A stretch of 7,872 nucleotides of DNA from Clostridium sp. CAG:389 (GTDB lineage: Bacteria > Bacillota > Clostridia > TANB77 > CAG-508): assembly GCA_000438255.1 (NCBI GenBank), contig FR901942.1:4936-12807 (forward strand), given 5' to 3'. The notes under the pieces were generated by a model. The model ran no database searches. It was not told the origin of the DNA and was given only the letters and a program-made list of their open reading frames with translations. Positions 1 to 5,289 of the stretch are shown here, piece by piece; position 1 is the stretch's first letter, and each line of letters begins with the position of its first letter. Made by a program: the position numbers and the translations under genes.

Positions 1-290
1 GAAACATAAGAATTGGAATTCCACTAAACGGAAAAATATCTCATTTATGCACAGCAGGAACTGAAAAATTAGATATAAAATATGATGGAACAATACTACC
101 ATGTCCTGCATTCAAAGAAATGAGTACAGAAAAAATGGAAAAGTATGGCATAAAACTATACAGTATATATGAAGATTTAGAAAAAGTAGTCATACACGGA
201 GGAAAAAGAAAATCACCATTATGTAAGCAAGTATATGGATTTCATGGGGATTTAGTAGAAGAGGAAACATACATATTGAATGGAGAGTGA
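1..290 (+). CDS. Radical SAM protein with SPASM-like C-terminus (5' truncated)
   Basis: Open from the left edge (first full codon at base 3) to a TGA at 288-290, giving the last 95 residues. The piece reads LCTAGTEKLDIKYDGTILPC followed by PAFKE, and a third conserved-looking cysteine lies near the end in SPLCKQ. A Cys, then a Lys-x-Asp/Ile-x-Tyr-Asp-Gly strand, then Pro-Cys-Pro is the pattern of SPASM/twitch auxiliary iron-sulfur domains at the C-terminus of radical SAM enzymes that modify peptides or proteins. The radical SAM core (CxxxCxxC) would lie outside the window, so that assignment rests on the tail alone and the substrate cannot be named. The gene ends 4 bases before the prfB ATG, and the prfB ribosome site (GGAG, 282-285) lies inside its last codons, so the two are probably translated in tandem. 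Confidence 0.6.
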   Translation, partial: NIRIGIPLNGKISHLCTAGTEKLDIKYDGTILPCPAFKEMSTEKMEKYGIKLYSIYEDLEKVVIHGGKRKSPLCKQVYGFHGDLVEEETYILNGE

Positions 291-294
291 AAAA

Positions 295-1399
295 ATGTTA
301 GAACTTGAAGAAAATATGAAACTACTTGAAGAATTAAAACAAAAATTAAAAAATTTAGGTGAGTCTCTTTGACATCGCTAAATTAGAACAAGAGCTTAGT
401 GAATTAGAAGAAAAAACCGCAAATCCAGAATTTTGGACAACAAATAATGAAGAAACAAAAAAAGTACTATCTGAAATAAAAAGAATAAAAAGTAAAGTAG
501 TAAAATATAAAGAACTTGAAAAAGAAATAAATGATTCATTAGAATTATCAGAAATGATAAAAGAAAGTTTTGAAGAGGAACTTTTAAAAGACATTATAAA
601 GAGCACAAAAAAAGAACAAAGGGAATTAGAAAGACTCGAATTAGAAACTCTTTTATCAGGCAAATATGACGCAAATAATGCAATTGTAACAATACATCCA
701 GGAGCAGGTGGAACAGAATCACAAGATTGGGCTGAAATGTTATACAGAATGTACACTAGATGGGCAACAAAAAACGAATATGAAGTAAAAGAATTAGATT
801 ATCTTGAAGGAGAAGAAGCTGGAATAAAAAGCGTTACATTTGAAATTATAGGTCAAAATTCATATGGTTATATGAAAAGTGAAAAAGGAGTACATAGATT
901 AGTTAGAATTTCTCCTTTTGACAGTGGTGGAAGAAGACATACATCATTTGCATCAGTAGAAGTTCTACCCGAAATAACAGAAGATATTGAAATAAACATC
1001 AATCCAGATGATTTAAGAATTGATACATATCGTGCATCAGGAGCAGGTGGACAACATATTAATAAGACTTCATCTGCTGTAAGAATAACACATATACCAA
1101 CAAATACAGTAGTAGCTTGCCAATCAGAACGTTCACAAATTCAAAATAGAGAAACTGCCATGAAAATGCTTAAATCTAAGTTATTTGATTTAAAAGAGCA
1201 AGAACACAAAGAAAAAATTGAAGATTTAAAAGGTGAACAAAGAGACATCGCATGGGGAAGCCAGATTCGTTCTTATGTTTTCTGTCCTTATACAATGGTT
1301 AAAGACCATAGAACAAATTACGAGGTTGGTAATGTTCAAGCTGTTATGGATGGAGATTTAGATGGATTTATGGAAAGCTATTTGAAACAAAATATATAA
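295..1399 (+). CDS. prfB: Peptide chain release factor 2 (RF2), made by +1 frameshift
   Basis: RF2 reads UAA and UGA stop codons on the ribosome and triggers hydrolysis of the finished peptide. The ATG at 295 has a GGAG site 9 bases upstream and opens a 25-codon frame that stops at TGA 370-372. A +1 shift at CTT continues from GAC at 371 to TAA 1397-1399, giving 367 residues, the normal RF2 length. The RF2-specific codon-recognition tripeptide Ser-Pro-Phe is at 206-208 and the catalytic Gly-Gly-Gln loop at 251-253 (GAGGQHINKT), each one residue from the E. coli positions. The N-terminal quarter is a charged helical domain typical of class I factors. A GTG at 359 could open the second frame alone, but it would remove the regulatory segment and the first helix, so I prefer the frameshifted product. 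Confidence 0.96.
355..373 (+). promoter_or_regulatory. Programmed +1 frameshift signal of prfB
   Basis: The elements are an internal Shine-Dalgarno-like AGGTGA (357-362), the slippery CTT (367-369), the in-frame stop TGA (370-372) and a C directly after it (373). This is the known RF2 autoregulation cassette: when RF2 is scarce the ribosome pauses at UGA-C and slips from CTT to TTT, continuing at GAC. The internal site is AGGTGA rather than the AGGGGG of E. coli, but it still pairs with the 16S anti-Shine-Dalgarno sequence. Its presence also argues that TGA is a true stop codon in this organism. Confidence 0.95.
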
Positions 1400-1419
1400 A
1401 AATTATAGGAGTTTTAATT

Positions 1420-2403
1420 ATGAATACAAATTTAAAAAATAATTTGACAATAAAAAAAGAACTAAAATTCAATAAAAATGGAAAATTTAAAATTTTGATG
1501 ATGTCTGATATACAAGAAACATTAGCTTATGATAAAAGAACATTAGATGGAATGAACAAACTTATAGAAAAAGAAAAACCTGATTTAGTTATATTGGGTG
1601 GTGATAATTGTGATGGCACAGTTTTAAAAACAGAACAAGAATTAAGAGATTACATAAAAATTTTTTCTGAACCTATGGAAAGCAAGAAAATCCCATGGGC
1701 ACATGTTTTTGGAAACCATGACCATGATATAGAAATTGATGATATTCAAAAAACAAAAATATATGAAGAATATGAATATTGCATTTCTAAACATACCGAA
1801 GACATATATGGAACTACAAATTTTGTATTACCTATTAAACATTCAAATAAAAACGAAATTGCATTTAACATATGGGGATTAGATAGCAATAATCAAATTA
1901 TTACTGCAAACATTCCAATAGATGAAAATATGAAACAACTAAACAAACCATCAATGTCATGCAAATGGGATATTATACATTTTGATCAACAAATGTGGTA
2001 CTGGAATAGTTCAAAAGAAATAGAAGAATATTGTAATAAAAAAATTAATGGAATGTTGTTTATGCATATTCCACCATGGGAATTCCAATATATAGTCGAT
2101 AATCCAGAATATACAAACGCTAGTGGCAGTATGGACGAAATTATGAAAATAGGAATGTTTAACTCTGGAATTTTTTCTACTATACTACAAAGAAATGATA
2201 TAAAATGTATTGCTTGCGGACATAGCCATAATGACTGTTTTGAAGGAGATTTCTGTGGAATAAAAATGTGCTTAGATGCATGTGCTGGATATAGTCCATA
2301 CGGAATTGATAGTTTAAGAGGTGGGCGAATATTTGAAATAGATGAAAAAAATACTAATAATATAAAAACATATATGGTCCACTATGAAGAAATAAACATA
2401 TAA
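1420..2403 (+). CDS. Calcineurin-like metallophosphoesterase
   Basis: A 327-residue protein with the ordered motifs of the metallophosphoesterase superfamily: MMSDIQE (27-33, Asp30), GGDN (60-63, Asp62), GNHDHD (98-103), MHIPPWEF (215-222, His216) and CGHSHND (266-272). These supply ligands for the two-metal centre and the catalytic His. In motif I the usual Asp-x-His is Asp-x-Gln (Gln32). The pattern resembles the purple-acid-phosphatase/Dcr2-like branch of the superfamily; the substrate cannot be told. There is no signal peptide or membrane segment, so it is probably cytoplasmic. AGGAG (1407-1411) sits 8 bases before the ATG. The gene starts 20 bases after prfB with no terminator between them, so it is likely transcribed with prfB, though no functional link to release factor is apparent. 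Its TAA is the first triplet of a terminator-like stem. Confidence 0.85.
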   Translation: MNTNLKNNLTIKKELKFNKNGKFKILMMSDIQETLAYDKRTLDGMNKLIEKEKPDLVILGGDNCDGTVLKTEQELRDYIKIFSEPMESKKIPWAHVFGNHDHDIEIDDIQKTKIYEEYEYCISKHTEDIYGTTNFVLPIKHSNKNEIAFNIWGLDSNNQIITANIPIDENMKQLNKPSMSCKWDIIHFDQQMWYWNSSKEIEEYCNKKINGMLFMHIPPWEFQYIVDNPEYTNASGSMDEIMKIGMFNSGIFSTILQRNDIKCIACGHSHNDCFEGDFCGIKMCLDACAGYSPYGIDSLRGGRIFEIDEKNTNNIKTYMVHYEEINI

Positions 2404-2450
2404 TATATAGAGCCAAATTTTAAATAAAATGAGGCTCTATATATTATTTT
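2401..2450 (+). terminator. Stem-loop terminator after the phosphoesterase gene
   Basis: A perfect 14-bp inverted repeat, TAATATATAGAGCC (2401-2414) against 2433-2446, with an 18-base loop and a short T-rich tail (TTATTTT, 2444-2450). The GC-rich GAGCC/GGCTC end is next to the loop, with A/T pairs at the base. The left arm includes the stop codon of the upstream gene. The stem ends only 6 bases before the aspartokinase ribosome site, so folding could also affect expression of that gene. The tail is weak, so termination may be partial. Confidence 0.7.
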
Positions 2451-2465
2451 AGAGAGGTGGTCCAT

Positions 2466-3488
2466 ATGGACACAATAGTAATGAAATTTGGTGGAAGTTC
2501 ATTAGCCGACAATAACAAGCTAAAAACAGTAGCACAAAAAATCATAAATATGTATAATAAAGACAACAACATAGTTGCAATACTTTCCGCGCAAGGAAAA
2601 ACAACAGATAAATTAATAAATGAAGCTTCCCAAATAATAAAGGAAAATAAAAAAGATAATAAAAGTTCAAAAAAATTAGAAAGCGAAGACTCATTCTCTA
2701 ATCCTGAAATATTCAGAGAAATGGATATGTTACTTAGCACAGGTGAGCAAATCTCAATTTCAAAATTGAGTATGTTATTAAATAGTATGGGATATAAAGC
2801 AATTTCTCTTACAGGTTGGCAGGCTGGTATATTTACAGATGATACAAATCAAAATGCAACTATTAAAAACATAGATACTACAAGAATTTTGGAAGAATTA
2901 GAAAGCAGAAAAATCGTTATAATAGCTGGTTTTCAAGGTTATAACGAAAATTTGGATATTACAACATTGGGAAGAGGGGGCTCAGATACATCAGCTATTG
3001 CAATTGCTTCTGCTTTAAAAGCAAAGGAGTGCTATATTTTTTCTGATGTTGATGGTGTTTATACTACTGACCCTAATAAAATTCCAGAGGCTAGGAAAAT
3101 TCCGGCTCTTTCTTATAATGAAATGATAGAAATTTCTAGTGAAGGCGCAAAGGTTCTTCATAATAGGTGTGCTGAAATAGGAGAAAAATTTAAAATTCCT
3201 ATCATAACAAAATCAACTTTTAATAATAAGGCTGGTACTATTATTACTGATATTATTGAAGAGAATACCGTTAAAAGTGTTGTAAAAAAAGATATTTCTA
3301 GAATTTCTGTTGTTGGTAATGGTATTATTAGAAATTATGATTTTATTAAAGATATTTTGACTATTATTGAAAAAAATAAATTAGAAATGTTAGAGTTTAA
3401 TGTTTCTGAATCAAAAATTTCTATTGATTTTAAAGGGATAGTTAAAGATTCTATTTTAAAAGAAATACACAATGGAATCATAAAATAA
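2466..3488 (+). CDS. lysC: Aspartokinase, short form with one ACT unit
   Basis: Aspartokinase phosphorylates L-aspartate, the first step towards lysine/diaminopimelate, threonine and methionine. I chose the ATG at 2466 because AGAGGTGG (2453-2460) lies 5 bases upstream; a GTG at 2457 would overlap that site. The 340-residue product has the amino-acid kinase motifs KFGGSS (7-12), SAQGKTTD (41-48), STGEQ (91-95), GRGGSDTSA (169-177) and SDVDGVYTTDP (193-203), with GAKVLHNR at 227-234. The catalytic domain ends near 262. Only about 75 residues follow, enough for one ACT-like unit (RISVVGNG at 279-286, SKISIDF at 316-322), whereas the usual enzyme of about 400 residues has two. Feedback control may therefore differ. 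There is no room for a lysine riboswitch in the 62-base gap upstream. The gene symbol is by function; Firmicutes often have several paralogues. Confidence 0.9.
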   Translation: MDTIVMKFGGSSLADNNKLKTVAQKIINMYNKDNNIVAILSAQGKTTDKLINEASQIIKENKKDNKSSKKLESEDSFSNPEIFREMDMLLSTGEQISISKLSMLLNSMGYKAISLTGWQAGIFTDDTNQNATIKNIDTTRILEELESRKIVIIAGFQGYNENLDITTLGRGGSDTSAIAIASALKAKECYIFSDVDGVYTTDPNKIPEARKIPALSYNEMIEISSEGAKVLHNRCAEIGEKFKIPIITKSTFNNKAGTIITDIIEENTVKSVVKKDISRISVVGNGIIRNYDFIKDILTIIEKNKLEMLEFNVSESKISIDFKGIVKDSILKEIHNGIIK

Positions 3489-3502
3489 ATATTAAATAAA
3501 TT

Positions 3503-3540
3503 TGGGAGTAGTATTACGCTACTCCCAGATACATTTTTGC
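3503..3540. terminator. Bidirectional terminator between convergent genes
   Basis: A perfect 9-bp stem, TGGGAGTAG (3503-3511) with CTACTCCCA (3519-3527), and a 7-base loop. It lies between lysC (plus) and the small minus-strand gene. In the plus direction the tail is GATACATTTTT. In the minus direction it is AAATTTATTTAATATTT. It can serve both convergent genes, although neither tail is an unbroken T run. Confidence 0.8.
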
Positions 3541-3542
3541 GA

Positions 3543-3761
3543 TTATCGCAGTACCGCTCTCGTGGCGGATTTTGAAATCAACTCCAAAGATAGCTCGTCA
3601 CATAACCTGTAAAGTTTTTCATTTGATAAAGACAGTGGGAAATAAACATAAATTTGTCCACGCTTCATCTTAGAGGAAAATTTTTCATTTCCACAGATGT
3701 TTCTAAGTACGGCTTTTAATTTCCGCATTGATATTTTGCTTTCTATCACTACCTTCTTCAT
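3543..3761 (-). CDS. Small basic protein of unknown function, own transcription unit
   Basis: I do not recognise this family. The gene is nevertheless convincing: ATG at 3761-3759 on the minus strand, a near-perfect AAAGGAGG 7 bases upstream, a good promoter upstream of that, and a terminator just after its TAA. The product has 72 residues and no signal peptide or membrane segment. The N-terminal half is basic (MKKVVIESKISMRKLKAVLR), with two cysteines (about 23 and 54). The middle reads GQIYVYFPLSLSNEKLYRLC, and the pattern suggests alternating strands and helices rather than low complexity. By hand count its G+C is about 36% (78 of 219), and about 47% in the last 58 bases, far above the flanking lysC tail. 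It uses CGG, CTG, GCG, ACG and GCC codons, rare elsewhere in the window. That suggests recent acquisition or unusual codon selection. It lies where an hup/rqcP pair is often found in relatives, but it does not look like RqcP. Confidence 0.75.
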   Translation of the reverse strand: MKKVVIESKISMRKLKAVLRNICGNEKFSSKMKRGQIYVYFPLSLSNEKLYRLCDELSLELISKSATRAVLR

Positions 3762-3768
3762 ATTTTTT

Positions 3769-3776
3769 CCTCCTTT
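3769..3776 (-). promoter_or_regulatory. Ribosome binding site of the 72-residue minus-strand gene
   Basis: On the minus strand this reads AAAGGAGG, with 7 bases to the ATG. It fixes the start codon and is the main sign that this short frame is translated. Confidence 0.85.
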
Positions 3777-3802
3777 ATTGTAGTAAGCACTATACTAAAA
3801 TC

Positions 3803-3831
3803 ATTATACCATATTTATTTTAAAATTCCAA
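3803..3831 (-). promoter_or_regulatory. Sigma-A-type promoter for the minus-strand gene
   Basis: On the minus strand, TTGGAA (plus 3831-3826, 4 of 6 to TTGACA) is followed by exactly 17 bases and a perfect TATAAT (plus 3808-3803). Transcription would start near plus 3797, giving a leader of about 35 bases. A small dyad, TAGTA-7-TACTA (3781-3797), covers the expected start and could be an operator, but it is short. Confidence 0.75.
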
Positions 3832-3952
3832 TTAATTTTTTTAAATATTATTTTGTTCTAAAAGAGACAACCTTTGAATATATATAAATATCAGAGAAAA
3901 GAAAAGGGAAGAAGAATCCAATTAATTCCATTTTGAAAGGAACGTGATTAAT

Positions 3953-4249
3953 ATGACACTAGATGAACGAAAACCAATAAGTACAGGAGTAATCCAAAAC
4001 CTCATACTAGAAAACAGAGGAAAATTAAGCATATCAGGAGTAAATGATGTATTAAGCTTTGATGATCAAGTAGTAATGGTAGAAACTGAATTAGGATTAC
4101 TGACAGTAAAAGGTGAAAATATAAGAATAAACAAACTAAGCATAGACACATCAGAAGTAATAATAGAAGGAGATATATCATATCTAGCATACAGTGACAA
4201 AGAACTAGAAAAAACAAAAGGAAGCTTGATAAGTAAAATTTTTAAATAA
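3953..4249 (+). CDS. yabP: Sporulation protein YabP
   Basis: A 98-residue protein of the YabP/YqfC family, needed for spore formation in Bacillus and normally expressed in the mother cell. Family features are visible: a central LSISGVNDVLSFDD segment, then VMVETELGLLTVKGENI and IEGDISYLAYSD, ending in a basic tail, KGSLISKIFK. Length and order match the usual protein of about 100 residues. The start is a choice between GTG 3944, which has AAAGGA only 2 bases before it, and ATG 3953, 11 bases after it; I prefer the ATG. yabQ follows 18 bases later and the pair is presumably co-transcribed. The codons are almost uniformly A-ending. I could not identify a convincing sigma-E promoter in the preceding 100 bases. 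Confidence 0.9.
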   Translation: MTLDERKPISTGVIQNLILENRGKLSISGVNDVLSFDDQVVMVETELGLLTVKGENIRINKLSIDTSEVIIEGDISYLAYSDKELEKTKGSLISKIFK

Positions 4250-4267
4250 ACAAAGGATTGATGAGGA

Positions 4268-4750
4268 ATGATAATAAATCAAGCAAATTTATTTTTAATA
4301 TTCACAATAAATGGAATTTTAATAGGTCTATTATTTGACATTTTTAGAATATTAAGAAAAAGCTTTAAAACATCTGATATAATTACATATTGTGAAGACC
4401 TTTTATTCTGGATTTTAACAGGTTTGTTGCTATTATACTCAATATTCACTTTTAATGCAGGGGAAATAAGATTCTATATGTTTCTAGCAGTTTTCTGTGG
4501 TTGCATTATATATATGTTATTATTTAGCAAATATTTTATTGAAATAAATGTAAAGATAATCTTAACTATCAAAAAAATCATAACTACAATTTTTTCAGTT
4601 ATAATATTACCAATAAAAACAATATTAAAATTAGTAAAGAAACTATTATTCAAACCAATTCATTTTATGACAATAAATATTAAAAAAATACATTTTAATA
4701 ATCAAAAAAATATAAAAAATTCATTAAAATTACAAAAAAGCAAAAATTAA
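4268..4750 (+). CDS. yabQ: Spore cortex biosynthesis protein YabQ
   Basis: A 160-residue membrane protein of the YabQ family, which in Bacillus sits in the outer forespore membrane and is needed for cortex formation. Hydrophobic segments lie at about 6-28, 44-62, 69-91 and 97-125. The family-typical first helix carries the GxLxGLLFDIFR pattern (16-27), a charged cytoplasmic stretch follows, and then the EIRFYMFLAVFCG motif (66-78). The C-terminal 40 residues are very basic and Asn/Lys-rich. AAAGGA (4252-4257) lies 10 bases before the ATG. Its place between yabP and divIC is the conserved Firmicutes order and strengthens the call. A 94-base A/T-rich gap separates it from divIC. Confidence 0.87.
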   Translation: MIINQANLFLIFTINGILIGLLFDIFRILRKSFKTSDIITYCEDLLFWILTGLLLLYSIFTFNAGEIRFYMFLAVFCGCIIYMLLFSKYFIEINVKIILTIKKIITTIFSVIILPIKTILKLVKKLLFKPIHFMTINIKKIHFNNQKNIKNSLKLQKSKN

Positions 4751-4844
4751 TAATAAAAAAACATATTTTTTTGAAAAATAGGAAGGATTTTTAGAAGAAA
4801 AGTAGAATTATATATTATACGTTATTTAGAGGTGGAGAATACTT

Positions 4845-5117
4845 ATGAAAAAAAGAAAATTATACAAGAGATTACTAATATTATTAGTTTTAATATATGC
4901 AATATTCACATTAGTAAATCAACAAAAAGTAATAAATCAATATACTGCAAATAGTAAAGAACTTGCTAGTAAAATAGACGAACAAAAAACATATAATAAA
5001 GAGCTTGTTGCAGAAAAAGAAAATGTTAATTCGAAAGAATACATTGAACAAATAGCAAGAGAAAAATTAGATATGTATTATCCCAATGAAAAAATTTATA
5101 TAGATAAAGGAATGTAA
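4845..5117 (+). CDS. divIC: Cell-division protein DivIC/FtsB family
   Basis: A 90-residue bitopic membrane protein: basic N-terminus (MKKRKLYKR, cytoplasmic), one membrane helix at about 10-25, then an extracytoplasmic coiled coil (26-62), and the family signature YIEQIAREKLDMYYPNEKI (66-84). DivIC pairs with FtsL and DivIB at the septum to control the septal peptidoglycan synthase. Size and topology fit the family exactly. AGAGGTGG (4828-4835) lies 9 bases before the ATG. The gene follows yabP and yabQ as in most Firmicutes, and a terminator follows it. The 94-base gap before it may hold its own promoter: TATTAT at 4813-4818 is a possible -10, with only a poor -35. Confidence 0.9.
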   Translation: MKKRKLYKRLLILLVLIYAIFTLVNQQKVINQYTANSKELASKIDEQKTYNKELVAEKENVNSKEYIEQIAREKLDMYYPNEKIYIDKGM

Positions 5118-5119
5118 TT

Positions 5120-5150
5120 AAGCGCAATAACTAGCGCTTTTTATAGTTTT
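5120..5150 (+). terminator. Intrinsic terminator after divIC
   Basis: A 6-bp stem, AAGCGC (5120-5125) with GCGCTT (5134-5139), and an 8-base loop, followed by a T-rich tail (TTTTTATAGTTTT). The strong GC core in an AT-rich setting and its position 3 bases after the divIC stop codon make it clear. It separates the sporulation/division cluster from rho. Confidence 0.85.
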
Positions 5151-5183
5151 TATCAAAAAACACTTCCTTTTTCTGGAAAAATA

Positions 5184-5192
5184 TGGTATAAT
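5184..5192 (+). promoter_or_regulatory. Extended -10 promoter of rho
   Basis: TGG directly before a perfect TATAAT (5187-5192) makes an extended -10 element. The -35 region 17 bases upstream (TTCCTT) is poor, as is common for extended -10 promoters. The start would be near 5199, leaving a leader of about 90 bases before the rho ATG. Confidence 0.75.
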
Positions 5193-5194
5193 AC

Positions 5195-5279
5195 ATTTGT
5201 ATTTTATTTAATTCGAAAAAAATCCCACAAAAAACAAAAAAAATTTAAAATTCAAAATAAATATACAAATTTAATTTTT
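5195..5279 (+). promoter_or_regulatory. Foldable, largely G-free leader of rho
   Basis: ATTTGTAT (5195-5202) pairs perfectly with ATACAAAT (5263-5270), and 5203-5209 pairs with 5255-5261 across a one-base bulge, making about 15 bp of mostly A-U stem. TTAATTTTT follows directly (5271-5279), just before AGGAGG. The enclosed loop contains CCCACAAAAAAC, and no G occurs from 5216 to 5280. A G-poor, C-containing stretch is what Rho prefers to bind, so autoregulation is possible. In such AT-rich DNA some of the pairing may be chance. Confidence 0.4.
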
Positions 5280-5289
5280 AGGAGGAATT

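Noticed and set aside
355..756. Ser/Phe-rich open frame on the minus strand opposite prfB
   Set aside because: Composition is the antisense shadow of a Glu/Lys-rich coding sequence.
359..1399. prfB starting at GTG 359 without frameshift
   Set aside because: The upstream 25-codon frame, its ribosome site and the CTT-TGA-C slip site are all present, and the shifted product has the normal RF2 length and motif spacing.
2404..2465. Lysine riboswitch upstream of lysC
   Set aside because: Only 62 bases are available, and they are filled by a stem-loop and the ribosome site.
3841..3940. Sigma-E promoter for yabP
   Set aside because: Expected from the role of the genes, but no pair of boxes close to the sigma-E consensus with correct spacing was found.
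4002..4217. Leu-rich open frame on the minus strand opposite yabP
   Set aside because: Low-complexity sequence mirroring A-ending codons of yabP; no ribosome site; yabP is a clear family member.
4751..4775. A-run/T-run hairpin after yabQ as a terminator
   Set aside because: The stem would have only A-T pairs and be very weak.
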